Below are positions 26,214 through 34,326 of a DNA stretch of 64,000 nt, piece by piece; the stretch's first letter is position 1, and the number at the start of each line of letters is the position of its first letter. Position numbers and translations under genes: made by a program. Source of the stretch: Allofustis seminis DSM 15817 (GTDB lineage: Bacteria > Bacillota > Bacilli > Lactobacillales > Carnobacteriaceae_A); the NCBI RefSeq assembly GCF_000374325.1, contig NZ_KB894085.1, positions 1-64,000 on the forward strand, written 5' to 3'. The notes beneath the pieces were generated by a model, which was not told where the DNA came from, made no database searches, and worked only from the letters and a program-made list of their open reading frames with translations.

Positions 26214-26903
26214 ATGAAGAAAAAGACAAGAGAGCGTTGGTTCTCTGGACTGTCAGCACTTGTGATGTGCCTATCTATTCTGCCAGTCAATGCATTGGCA
26301 ACAGAAGAAACGCAGTCTGACGATGAAGATGCTGCCTTACAAGGCGAAGTAAATCAAGAGAGTACATTAGGTCATAGCGAAGAAGATGTTGCATCACCTG
26401 CTGAAGCAAGCGAAGAGACCCCTTCAACGGACCATAGTGAAGCAGTTGAAGAAGTCGAAGCAGTTCTGCCGACCACTTTACATGAAGCAGAAAGCACAGA
26501 AGCCACGATTCCAGCAGAAGTTACCTATGGTGTGGCAAAAGCAAGAGATGGCAAATATTATAAAATCATAAAAAATGATCCTCAGCTTACTCTGATGGAG
26601 ATCATAGAAGAAGAGTATAACCAAGTGGCCCAAGATTCATTGATGACGATTGAATCAGAAAGTGGGTCACTGACGACTGGAGCATTGGATTCTCGTTATA
26701 ATGATATGAATTTTACTGTACTTTATGTAAAAGATACAGTAGGTTTTACTAAATTAAATGACAAATTACATTCGAGCAGGGACTCAATTATCATGACACT
26801 TCATAAAGATTGGGTTCTTGAAGAGGATGAGAGTATTGACGCGCTATGGCATAATTGGAAATTAGATGGTCAAAATCATCGCATCTATAAAAAAGGCGGT
26901 TAA
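26214..26903 (+). CDS. Adhesin segment 1: signal peptide and N-terminal region
   Basis: 229 aa before the first TAA. Signal peptide with basic MKKKTRERW, hydrophobic core and cleavage near NALA-TEE. About 80 acidic S/T/E-rich residues follow, then VTYGVAKARDGKYYKIIKND and a folded-looking region ending RIYKKGG. SD AGGGAGG, eight to ten bases upstream, lies inside a stem-loop. If translated alone, it would be a secreted, unanchored fragment. Confidence 0.7.
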   Translation: MKKKTRERWFSGLSALVMCLSILPVNALATEETQSDDEDAALQGEVNQESTLGHSEEDVASPAEASEETPSTDHSEAVEEVEAVLPTTLHEAESTEATIPAEVTYGVAKARDGKYYKIIKNDPQLTLMEIIEEEYNQVAQDSLMTIESESGSLTTGALDSRYNDMNFTVLYVKDTVGFTKLNDKLHSSRDSIIMTLHKDWVLEEDESIDALWHNWKLDGQNHRIYKKGG

Positions 26904-27683
26904 CGTCCAATATTTGTATACAGCAACCCTCAGTATGATTCAAATATGCAAGTGTATGTCACTTTGAAAAATCTAACAATTGATGGTAGCTTAAATGGCA
27001 CAGGAGAGACCCTACACTTCCAAGGCATGGCATATTTGGGTAAATTGGGCAAATTAATTTTAGATCTACAAAATGTAACCGCTAAAAATTGTAAAGGTGT
27101 GGATGGTGGTGCTTTTTATCTATGCAATGCTACTGTTACTAAGATGAGTGGTTGTCACTTTGAAAATTGTGTCGCCGATAATAGTGGTCGTGAAACAGAA
27201 GGCTCTGGCTATGGTGGTGCTTTTTACATTGAAGGAAATATTGACAATCTCTCGAATCCTCAGCTAACAAAATTCATTAGTAATCACGCACGCGCTGGAG
27301 GCGCAATTTTCATTGCTAAGCCTAATGATGGAAGTACCTTATATCTTAAGAACATACAATTTAATGGTAATACTGCTTTGATTACAGGCACACCACAATC
27401 AGAAGAAGATGGGTGTGGCGGTGCTGTTTATAGTAGGGCATCAGGAGGCTTTCAAGCGACTGAATTTATCAATAATCACAGTAGTCGTAATGGTGGCGCA
27501 TTATATGTTGGACTCCCACGTGGCGGGAATCTTTTAAGTGTAAGTGGAAACAGTTCTTTTTTGGGAAATAAAGCCAATTGCGGTGGTGCCGTTTATGTAG
27601 AAGAAAAAATATTTTTTGGACTTAGTAACAGTAAACTTATAGGTAATGTGGCAAGCTCACAAGGCGGTGCAATTTATACATAA
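26904..27683 (+). CDS. Adhesin segment 2: right-handed beta-helix repeats
   Basis: Open between the two stops; the first ATG is at 26946 but no SD precedes it. Seven repeats with the signature GGA followed by two hydrophobic/aromatic residues (GGAFYL, GGAFYI, GGAIFI, GGAVYS, GGALYV, GGAVYV, GGAIYT), each with N-rich turns, as in Pmp/pectate-lyase-like beta-helices of adhesins. Independent translation is doubtful. Confidence 0.55.
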   Translation, partial: RPIFVYSNPQYDSNMQVYVTLKNLTIDGSLNGTGETLHFQGMAYLGKLGKLILDLQNVTAKNCKGVDGGAFYLCNATVTKMSGCHFENCVADNSGRETEGSGYGGAFYIEGNIDNLSNPQLTKFISNHARAGGAIFIAKPNDGSTLYLKNIQFNGNTALITGTPQSEEDGCGGAVYSRASGGFQATEFINNHSSRNGGALYVGLPRGGNLLSVSGNSSFLGNKANCGGAVYVEEKIFFGLSNSKLIGNVASSQGGAIYT

Positions 27684-29513
27684 GACTATGAATATTTAGA
27701 TCCAGTAGACGTAGCAGCAGGAAAATACGATAATTTAACAATTGAGAGTGGAATGGTATTTAGAAATAACCGGGCAAAATATCTTTCCCAATCACCAAGT
27801 AACTTTGCAGAATTTACAGACCTGCAGTTTGAATCGACTTCTTTAACAGGAGTCATGGATCCAGAACATCCGACACAACCGCTCTTGAAAAATGACTCGC
27901 TACTAAATAATTATGATATCAATTATACTCGCGTTAAATATTATACGGTAACTTTTGATGCGAATGGGCATGGGACTGCTCCACAAGCACAGAGAGTAGA
28001 AGAGAATATGAAGGCCTCAGCGCCGGGCGCTCAGAATGTAACAAGTTGGAGACTTGCGGGATGGTATCAAGAACGTGAATGTACCATCCCTTATGACTTT
28101 GACCAAGCGGTAACGGGCGATCTTACACTTTATGCGAAATGGGTCAGTGCCGCCAAAGATGCGGCGATCCAAGCCATTGATCAAGCAGCCAAAGATGCAA
28201 AAGCTGCGATTGATCCAGCGGATCCGTATAAAGCCGAAAAAGAACAAGCGATTGATAAAATTGTTCAAGAAGGTAAGAAAGCTGTCGATGATGCGACCAG
28301 CATCCCAGCCGTTAATACCGCTAAAGATGACGCCATCACAAAAATCAATGGCGCGTCAGCTGCTGTTGACAAAAAACATCTCGATGCGGCCAAAGACGCT
28401 GCCAAAAAAGCGATTGATGATGCCGTAAAAGATGCGAAAGCTGCCATTAAAGGCAATGACAAATATAAAGTCGAAAAAGAACATGCGATTGACAAGATAG
28501 CCCAAGAAGGCAAACAAGCGGTCGAAGATGCACCAACAGAACCTAAAGTGACGGATGCAAAAAATGATGCGATTGCGAAAATCAATGGTGCTGCCGATGC
28601 CGTCGACCAAAAACATCTGGATGCCGCCAAAGATGATGCAAAAGCTGCGATTGATGATGCGGCAACCAATGCGAAAGCTGCCATTGATCCAAGCGACCCA
28701 TTCAAAGGTGAAAAAGAACAAGCGATTGACAAAATTGTTCAAGACGGTAAAAAAGCCGTGGACGATGCCACGACAGAACCAGATGTCGCCGACGCAAAAA
28801 ATAAAGCCATCACAGAAATTGGTGAAGCAGCTGATAAAGTACAAGACGCACATGATCAAGCGGAACAATTAAAACAAGCGAAAGATGCCGCTAAACAAGC
28901 GATTGATGACGCCGCAACCAATGCGAAAGCCGCCATTGATCCAAGCGACCCATTTAAAGGTGAAAAAGAACAAGCCATTGACAAGATTGTTCAAGAAGGC
29001 AAACAAGCAGTGGAAGACGCGACAAGCATTCCAGCTGTCAATGACGCGAAAGATGACGCCATTGCGAAAATTAATGGGGTCGGTGCCGCAGTCGATAAAA
29101 AATATCTGGATGCCGCCAAAGATGACGCGAAAAAAGCCATCGATAATGCCGCAACAGACGCGAAAAATGCGCTTGACTCAAGTGATCCAAACAAAGCTGA
29201 AAAAGAACAAGCCATTGATGATGCCGCAGACAAAGGCAAAAAAGCAGTGGATGATGCGACCGATATACCAGCAGTGGACGATGCCAAAGGGGATGCCATC
29301 ACAAAAATCAATAGTATCGGCGCAGTAACAGATAAAGATAAAGGTAAAAAAGTTGACGATACATCAAAAGATGATATGACAACGGGCAAAGTGATGAAAG
29401 ACAAATTGCCAAAAACAGGCGCAACACTCCAACCGAATGGATTGTTTGCGATGATAGGTATTGCCTTAACAGGTCTGGGACATCTCATCTTCTCGAAGAA
29501 AAAAGAAAGTTAA
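27684..29513 (+). CDS. Adhesin segment 3: InlB-type repeat, DUF1542-like repeats and LPKTG anchor
   Basis: Open from the second stop to 29513; first ATG at 27753 without an SD. Contains an InlB B-type/Flg_new repeat (YTVTFDANGHGTAPQ ... DLTLYAKW), then five helical DUF1542-like units of about 78 residues, then LPKTG, a hydrophobic segment and the tail SKKKES. No signal peptide, so it cannot be exported alone. Confidence 0.6.
   Translation, partial: DYEYLDPVDVAAGKYDNLTIESGMVFRNNRAKYLSQSPSNFAEFTDLQFESTSLTGVMDPEHPTQPLLKNDSLLNNYDINYTRVKYYTVTFDANGHGTAPQAQRVEENMKASAPGAQNVTSWRLAGWYQERECTIPYDFDQAVTGDLTLYAKWVSAAKDAAIQAIDQAAKDAKAAIDPADPYKAEKEQAIDKIVQEGKKAVDDATSIPAVNTAKDDAITKINGASAAVDKKHLDAAKDAAKKAIDDAVKDAKAAIKGNDKYKVEKEHAIDKIAQEGKQAVEDAPTEPKVTDAKNDAIAKINGAADAVDQKHLDAAKDDAKAAIDDAATNAKAAIDPSDPFKGEKEQAIDKIVQDGKKAVDDATTEPDVADAKNKAITEIGEAADKVQDAHDQAEQLKQAKDAAKQAIDDAATNAKAAIDPSDPFKGEKEQAIDKIVQEGKQAVEDATSIPAVNDAKDDAIAKINGVGAAVDKKYLDAAKDDAKKAIDNAATDAKNALDSSDPNKAEKEQAIDDAADKGKKAVDDATDIPAVDDAKGDAITKINSIGAVTDKDKGKKVDDTSKDDMTTGKVMKDKLPKTGATLQPNGLFAMIGIALTGLGHLIFSKKKES
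28147..29325 (+). repeat. Five DUF1542-like coding repeats
   Basis: Units begin AAKDAAIQAID, AAKDAAKKAID, AAKDDAKAAID, AKDAAKQAID and AAKDDAKKAID, each with an EKEQAIDK-like core (EKEHAIDK in unit 2). Units 3 and 4 share a nearly identical 92-nt block at 28653-28744 and 28904-28995, differing mainly at third codon positions. Confidence 0.85.
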
Positions 29514-29535
29514 CAAAATAAATACCTACCTTCTA

Positions 29536-29566
29536 ACAGTGGCGGAGTAATTCCGTCACTGTTTTT
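29536..29566 (+). terminator. Terminator after the adhesin locus
   Basis: ACAGTGGCGGA (29536-29546) pairs with TCCGTCACTGT (29552-29562) with one G-U, then T5. Confidence 0.9.
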
Positions 29567-29598
29567 CTATAGGGGAAGATAGAAAGCAATAAGTATTA

Positions 29599-29628
29599 TT
29601 TACTAAAGGGCTAAAAAAATGGTACGAT
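29599..29628 (+). promoter_or_regulatory. Promoter of tex
   Basis: -35 TTTACT (29599-29604), 18-nt spacer, extended -10 TGg-TACGAT (29623-29628). Confidence 0.45.
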
Positions 29629-29670
29629 AAAAGAGTATGCGAAAGATAAAGCAATAGAGGTGTGAATCAA

Positions 29671-31845
29671 TTGAAAATAAAAGAAACACGACAGATACTT
29701 GATTTTTTGGGAAATGAATTTCCAAACTATTCTGCAAAACAAATTCAGGGCGTGCTTGCCTTATTAGATGAGGGGAATACTGTTCCATTTATTGCACGCT
29801 ATCGCAAAGAACAGACAGGTTCACTGAATGAAGTGCAAATCCAAGAAATTATGGAACGCCGTCAATATATCACGCATCTAGAAAAGAGAAAGAACGAAAT
29901 TCTTAATTTAATCAAAGAGCAGGATAAGTTAACACCTGAACTTGAAGCAGCGATTTTGGCAGCTGATCAATTGCAACGTGTGGAAGATTTATATCGCCCA
30001 TACAAACAAAAACGCAAAACGCTTGCTAGCATTGCAAAAGAGCGGGGGCTCGAGCCACTAGCGGAATGGATACTCACTTATCCAGCGACTCATCTAGATG
30101 TGGAAGCCGAAAAATATATAAGTGAGGGCCGAGACTTACCAACGCTTGAAGCAGTTTATCAAGGCGTTCATGAGATTTTAGCTGAAAGAATAGGCGATGA
30201 TGCAGAGTTTCGACGATGGATTCGTAAAAATACATGGTTTGCTGGAAAAATTATAACGCACAAGAAAGCAAGTGCAGCAGACGATCAACAAGTGTATGAA
30301 ATGTATTATGATTATGAAGAGCCACTACGTACGATTGTTTCTCACCGCATTCTCGCAATAAATCGCGGCGAAAAAGAAGAAGTCTTGAAAGTAACGATTG
30401 ACGTAGTGGAACAGCAGATTTTGCAATATTTAAAAAATAAATTAATTCCTCAAGCCGTTAACTCTCCCGCTGTAGAATTGGTAGAGGTGGCAGCAGAAGA
30501 TGCCTATAAGCGCTTCATTGGGCCAGCAATCGAAAGAGAAATTCGAAATACATTGACCGAAAAAGCGGAAGAACAAGCGATTGAAGTATTTGGTGATAAT
30601 TTACGGCACTTACTTCTTCAAGCCCCGATTAAAGGGCAATATGTTTTAGGATTTGATCCAGCATATCGTACAGGTTGCAAATTGGCAGCTGTCGACCCTA
30701 CTGGAAAAGTGCTAGGCATTGCCGTCATCTTCCCTCATCCACCTGCTGGAAAAGAGAAAAGAGCACAAGCTGAAGCGGAGTTTTTGAAGATTGTAAAGGA
30801 CTATCATATTGATACGGTGGCGATTGGAAATGGAACGGCGAGTCGTGAATCAGAGCAATTTGTGGCGTCCGCTTTGAAGAAATTAGAGCATCATGTGGCT
30901 TTTGTGATTGTGAATGAATCGGGCGCAAGTGTCTATTCTGCGAGCAAAGAAGCACGCCGAGAATTTCCTGATTTACAAGTGGAAGAGCGGAGTGCCGTTA
31001 GCATTGCACGCCGCTTGCAAGACCCATTAGCAGAACTTGTGAAGATCGATCCGAAATCTATTGGTGTTGGGCAATATCAACATGATGTCTCACAAAAACG
31101 CTTGACCGATCAGCTGGACTTCGTTGTCGAAACAGCAGTGAACCAAGTAGGTGTTGATCTAAATACTGCAAGTCCATCGCTTCTTATGCATATTTCGGGA
31201 TTGACGACCGCCACCGCCCAAAATGTGATTGACTACCGTGAAGCAGTCGGTACTTTTACTAATCGGAATCAATTAAAAGAAGTAAAAAGACTGGGACCCA
31301 AAGCGTTTGAACAAGCTGCTGGTTTTTTGCGTATTCTGGGAGGCGGAGAACCTCTTGATGCGACCGCCATTCACCCTGAAAGTTATCAAGCTGCTGAAAA
31401 AATCTTGCATGCATTAGCATTAACCAAAAAAGATCTAGGAACGGAGCAATTATATGAAAAAGTAAGAAGTGCTAACCATGCACAGCTTCGGGAGCTGACT
31501 GGACTTGGAAAAGAAACATATGAAGATACAATGAAAGCACTTATGGCACCGGACCGCGATATTCGTGATGATATGCCCGCTCCTTTATTAAGAGAAGACA
31601 TTGTAACCCTTGCAGATCTAAAACCTGGCATGGCCATGGAAGGAACAGTTCGCAATGTGGTAGACTTTGGCGCATTTGTCGATATTGGTGTGGGACAAGA
31701 TGGTCTTGTTCACATTTCGAAGATGACCGATCATTATGTTAGTCATCCGCGTGATGTTGTTTCAGTTGGCGACATTGTTAAAGTCTGGGTAGAAGATGTG
31801 GACTTAACGCGTCAGCGTATTGGCTTATCTATGTTAAAAAAATAA
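29671..31845 (+). CDS. tex: Tex family RNA-binding transcription accessory protein
   Basis: About 724 aa, typical of Tex. Visible: GNTVPFIARYRKEQTGSLNE at the N terminus, the YqgF-like core with GFDPAYRTGCKLA, the helix-hairpin-helix part with VGVDLNTASPSLL and RLGPKAFEQAAGFLRI, and the C-terminal S1 domain (GTVRNVVDFGAFVDIGVGQD). Start: GTG at 29662 is only one base after AGAGG, whereas TTG at 29671 is well spaced; TTG is preferred but both are possible. Role: nucleic acid binding linked to transcription and stress or virulence expression in Gram-positive bacteria; the detailed mechanism is unclear. Confidence 0.92.
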   Translation: MKIKETRQILDFLGNEFPNYSAKQIQGVLALLDEGNTVPFIARYRKEQTGSLNEVQIQEIMERRQYITHLEKRKNEILNLIKEQDKLTPELEAAILAADQLQRVEDLYRPYKQKRKTLASIAKERGLEPLAEWILTYPATHLDVEAEKYISEGRDLPTLEAVYQGVHEILAERIGDDAEFRRWIRKNTWFAGKIITHKKASAADDQQVYEMYYDYEEPLRTIVSHRILAINRGEKEEVLKVTIDVVEQQILQYLKNKLIPQAVNSPAVELVEVAAEDAYKRFIGPAIEREIRNTLTEKAEEQAIEVFGDNLRHLLLQAPIKGQYVLGFDPAYRTGCKLAAVDPTGKVLGIAVIFPHPPAGKEKRAQAEAEFLKIVKDYHIDTVAIGNGTASRESEQFVASALKKLEHHVAFVIVNESGASVYSASKEARREFPDLQVEERSAVSIARRLQDPLAELVKIDPKSIGVGQYQHDVSQKRLTDQLDFVVETAVNQVGVDLNTASPSLLMHISGLTTATAQNVIDYREAVGTFTNRNQLKEVKRLGPKAFEQAAGFLRILGGGEPLDATAIHPESYQAAEKILHALALTKKDLGTEQLYEKVRSANHAQLRELTGLGKETYEDTMKALMAPDRDIRDDMPAPLLREDIVTLADLKPGMAMEGTVRNVVDFGAFVDIGVGQDGLVHISKMTDHYVSHPRDVVSVGDIVKVWVEDVDLTRQRIGLSMLKK

Positions 31846-31858
31846 AAATATAAGATGA

Positions 31859-31889
31859 AGCGAGATGCGAAAATGGCCTCTCGCTTTTT
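31859..31889 (+). terminator. Terminator after tex
   Basis: AGCGAGA (31859-31865) and TCTCGCT (31879-31885), 13-nt loop, T-run. Confidence 0.75.
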
Positions 31890-31971
31890 CTTTGGTGAGT
31901 ATGGGCAATGAGTGATAGTCGTTGCCTAGAGATATCGCTCACAAGAAAATTAGAAAATGATGAGAATATGT

Positions 31972-31995
31972 CTACATTTTTTATAAAATATGTAG
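31972..31995. promoter_or_regulatory. 24-nt palindrome in the brnQ promoter spacer
   Basis: CTACATTTTTTA and TAAAATATGTAG are inverted copies with one mismatch in 12. It fills the space between -35 and -10, so a protein bound here would block RNA polymerase. It does not resemble the CodY box. Regulator unknown. Confidence 0.65.
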
Positions 31996-32001
31996 TATAC
32001 T
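31996..32001 (+). promoter_or_regulatory. -10 of the brnQ promoter
   Basis: TATACT, with a weak -35 TACATT at 31973-31978 (17-nt spacer) inside the palindrome. Confidence 0.6.
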
Positions 32002-32030
32002 AATTTTTATTATAGAAGGTGGTGGAACAT

Positions 32031-33377
32031 ATGATGGCAAAACTAAAATTAAAAGATTATCTTTTTATTGCCTCGCTATTATTTGGAATGTTTTTTGGGG
32101 CGGGCAACTTAATTTTCCCGGTATTTTTGGGGCAAGAAGCGGGGAATATGGTATTTATTGCGAATTTAGGCTTTTTGGTGACAGCCATTGGGTTGCCACT
32201 ACTTGCAGTGGCGGCGATGGGCATTTCAAGTAGTGATAGCGTCTTAGATTTGGCACGTAAATCAGGTGATACATTTGGGTATGCCTTTACTATTGCACTT
32301 TATTTGGTTATTGGACCACTTTTTGCCATTCCACGCCTAGCTACGACATCTTATGAGGTCGCATTGGCCCCTTATATTAGTGATGCAAATCAAGAAATCG
32401 TCTTGGCAAGTTTTTGTATTGCATTTTTTGTTATTGCTTGGTTTTTCTCGCGAACGAGCTCATCGGCACTCCATTATGTTGCAAAATTTCTCAATCCGCT
32501 CTGTTTAGTTGCACTCGGTATCTTACTGACATTATCCATTGTTCATCCGATGGGAAGTGTCCAAGATCTACCAGCACAAGGTGTCTATCAAACTAAGCCA
32601 TTTGTAACAGGTTTTTTAGGCGGTTATAATACACTGGATGCTCTTGCAGGACTTGCATTTGGAATTATTGTAACGTCCAGCATACGTAAATTAGGTGTCA
32701 CAGATCCAAAAGGGGTTGCGACATCCACCATTAAATCGGGAATATTGACATTAGTTTTTATGGCATTTATTTATACTTTATTATCTTGGCTTGGTGCAAC
32801 AAGTGTCCATGTCATTCCACGCAGCAAAAATGGTGGTGAATTGTTGGCACAAGTGTCTAGTCACTATCTGGGAACATATGGAAGTATCTTATTGTCCATT
32901 ATCGTTACGAGTGCATGTATGACGACAGCTGTTGGTTTGATTACGGCATTTTCTGAAACATTTGCGACGATGTTTCCGAAGTTCTCATATGCACAATATG
33001 CAGTGGGATCTGTTACAGTTTCAGCTATCATTTCAATGGCGGGCTTGTCATTTGTATTGGAAGCGACCACACCAGTTTTGATGTTTATCTATCCTTTAGC
33101 CATTGTGTTAATTTTGCTAAGTTATTTGAATGCGATCTATCCTTTAGATCAGACAGTTTATAAAGTAACATTAAGTTTTACCATGCTTGTCGCCCTCATT
33201 GATGCCCTTGCAGCGATGCCGACCATTATCAAATCACATGCCAGCGTTTCAAAAGTTTTGGAATGGTCCGCTGACAACTTACCATTAATGAAATTAGGAT
33301 TGAGTTGGATTTTACCAGCAGTCATTGGTTTAACAGTAGGATTGACCTATTCATTTATCAGCAAAAAGAAATCATAA
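32031..33377 (+). CDS. brnQ: Branched-chain amino acid transport system II carrier protein
   Basis: LIVCS-family cation symporter of leucine, isoleucine and valine; 448 aa, about 12 membrane segments. Visible: GMFFGAGNLIFPVFLGQEAG near the N terminus is diagnostic, also IPRLATTSYEVALAP and GGYNTLDALAGLAFG. The frame opens at 32019 with GTG codons, but GAAGGTGG is the ribosome site and ATG 32031 follows it. Monocistronic, with promoter palindrome upstream and terminator downstream. Confidence 0.94.
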   Translation: MMAKLKLKDYLFIASLLFGMFFGAGNLIFPVFLGQEAGNMVFIANLGFLVTAIGLPLLAVAAMGISSSDSVLDLARKSGDTFGYAFTIALYLVIGPLFAIPRLATTSYEVALAPYISDANQEIVLASFCIAFFVIAWFFSRTSSSALHYVAKFLNPLCLVALGILLTLSIVHPMGSVQDLPAQGVYQTKPFVTGFLGGYNTLDALAGLAFGIIVTSSIRKLGVTDPKGVATSTIKSGILTLVFMAFIYTLLSWLGATSVHVIPRSKNGGELLAQVSSHYLGTYGSILLSIIVTSACMTTAVGLITAFSETFATMFPKFSYAQYAVGSVTVSAIISMAGLSFVLEATTPVLMFIYPLAIVLILLSYLNAIYPLDQTVYKVTLSFTMLVALIDALAAMPTIIKSHASVSKVLEWSADNLPLMKLGLSWILPAVIGLTVGLTYSFISKKKS

Positions 33378-33381
33378 AAAT

Positions 33382-33414
33382 AAAAGCGACAGCCATTTAG
33401 GTTGCCGCTTTTTT
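33382..33414 (+). terminator. Terminator after brnQ
   Basis: Arms 33382-33394 and 33400-33412 pair over 13 positions with one mismatch and one G-U, loop ATTTA, T-run. Confidence 0.88.
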
Positions 33415-33425
33415 CAAAAAATCAT

Positions 33426-33454
33426 TTGACAGATATCGATAATCTTGCTATGAT
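33426..33454 (+). promoter_or_regulatory. Promoter of tRNA-Leu
   Basis: -35 TTGACA (33426-33431), 17-nt spacer, -10 TATGAT (33449-33454); close to consensus. Confidence 0.85.
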
Positions 33455-33471
33455 ATCTGTTGTGATATTAA

Positions 33472-33556
33472 GCCCACATGGCGGAATCGGTAGACGCGCT
33501 ACCTTGAGGGGGTAGTGAGGGGAATCCTCGTGAAAGTTCAAATCTTTTTGTGGGCA
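33472..33556 (+). tRNA. tRNA-Leu (anticodon GAG)
   Basis: 85 nt with a class II long variable arm. Acceptor GCCCACA pairs with TGTGGGC, discriminator A. Anticodon stem CTACC/GGTAG encloses TTGAGGG, giving anticodon GAG for CUC/CUU. Variable arm contains GAGG...CCTC. T-loop TTCAAAT. CCA is not encoded. A T6 run right after the 3' end may terminate transcription. Single-gene unit with its own promoter. Confidence 0.95.
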
Positions 33557-33663
33557 TTTTTTATATGGTATATGAGCATAAATATCTGAAGTCATTGAAA
33601 TATATTTATGACCCAGCCATTTTGAAATATAAGCAAGAATAACACTTTAGACAATAAAATATT

Positions 33664-33729
33664 AGCGTAAGTGTGTTGGAGAGCATGAGTGGAATTAGAG
33701 ATACAGTTGCTCTTTGACACGCTTTTTTT
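33664..33729 (+). terminator. Orphan hairpin with T-run (terminator or small RNA 3' end)
   Basis: AGCGTaaGTGT...AGAGCA pairs imperfectly with TGCTCT..ACACGCT, ending in seven T. It lies 108 nt after tRNA-Leu with no coding frame in between, so it may be the end of an untranslated transcript. Nothing else was found in 33557-33808. Confidence 0.5.
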
Positions 33730-33808
33730 AATGCTTGACTTTCACACTATTTTAGGAAAAGAATGCATATAACTCCAACCTTTCCTAAATATTAAAGGAG
33801 TGCTATCT

Positions 33809-34018
33809 ATGAATATTGAATATTATCTAGGAACTTATTTGAAAGTTGAATTTATAGATGGAATAATCCTTCAAGGAGAAGTTTTTACATTTGAGTATTC
33901 AGCGAATACTGAAAGTGGGCTCGATGAATTAACGTTAACCCCCGACTCTGGGAAATTAAGAGGAAGAAATGTCTATTTTAATGAATCAGAAGTAAAAAGT
34001 ATTGAAGTCTTAGATTAA
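33809..34018 (+). CDS. Small hypothetical protein, Sm-like barrel predicted
   Basis: 69 aa, beginning MNIEYYLGTYLKVEFIDG. AAAGGAG lies nine bases before ATG 33809; the GTG at 33800 overlaps that site. The sequence alternates short strands (LKVEFIDGIILQGEVFTFEY, then DELTLTP, RNVYFNESEVKSIEVLD). The pattern of an early D-G turn and a final ES/DVKSIEVL strand resembles small Sm/SH3-barrel proteins of lactic acid bacteria. No membrane segment. Flanked by its own terminator. Function not known; fold is an inference. Confidence 0.7.
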   Translation: MNIEYYLGTYLKVEFIDGIILQGEVFTFEYSANTESGLDELTLTPDSGKLRGRNVYFNESEVKSIEVLD

Positions 34019-34024
34019 TTAAAA

Positions 34025-34063
34025 AAGATGACACCTTCAAGGAAACTTGTAGGTGTTTTTTTA
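34025..34063 (+). terminator. Terminator after the small Sm-like gene
   Basis: ACACCT-t-CAAG (34031-34041) pairs with CTTG-t-AGGTGT (34046-34056), T7 follows. Confidence 0.9.
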
Positions 34064-34326
34064 ATATACAAAATAAAGAAAGGCCATATAATATACTTTC
34101 ACAAATAAGAAATTATAAACGGACTGGCTCTGCAGTTACCTATGCTTGCTGTAGTGAGAAAAAGAGAAAAAATATCATTATTCATCAAAAAACAAGGCTC
34201 CTTTAAAGAAACCTTGTTTTCATATATGTCATTTGTTAATAAATGTTGTCGCATACTTTTTAATACAAGCTTGCGCTTGCAATGATTGGTAAGTGATGCA
34301 ACATCGCTTCATTCATATTGGAGTGA
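34064..34326. other. Gene-free intergenic stretch
   Basis: No coding frame with an SD was found. It holds the tyrS terminator (34185-34221). Near 34280 there are short GCTTGC direct repeats. ATGTTG...CAACAT segments could pair weakly. Nothing else is recognised. Confidence 0.5.
34185..34221 (-). terminator. Terminator of tyrS
   Basis: AAAACAAGG (34189-34197) pairs with CCTTGTTTT (34212-34220). Read on the minus strand a T6 run follows the stem, so it fits tyrS, about 105 nt beyond its stop. Confidence 0.75.

Larger units (their letters stand above)
26214..29513 (+). pseudogene. LPKTG-anchored beta-helix/DUF1542-like adhesin, interrupted by two in-frame TAA codons
   Basis: One frame of 1100 codons runs from ATG 26214 to TAA 29511-29513, broken only by TAA at 26901-26903 and TAA at 27681-27683. 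There is no frameshift, and the codons on both sides of each stop read as continuous protein. Order: Sec signal peptide, acidic linker, GGA-type beta-helix repeats, an InlB-type repeat, five DUF1542-like units, LPKTG anchor. The signal peptide and the wall anchor lie on different sides of the stops, so no anchored product forms without readthrough, reversion or suppression. Either a young pseudogene or an unusual recoded gene; other TAA codons in the window end genes normally. Confidence 0.75.

Noticed and set aside
28265-29488. Long minus-strand and alternative-frame open frames in the adhesin repeat region
   Set aside because: Shadow frames of the alanine/lysine/aspartate-rich DUF1542-like repeats; no SD, low-complexity products.
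26214-29513. Alternative genetic code with TAA as sense
   Set aside because: Many other genes here end at TAA in the right place, for example ahpC, recR and glmU.
31972-31995. CodY box in the brnQ promoter
   Set aside because: The dyad lacks the AATTTTCWGAAAATT pattern.
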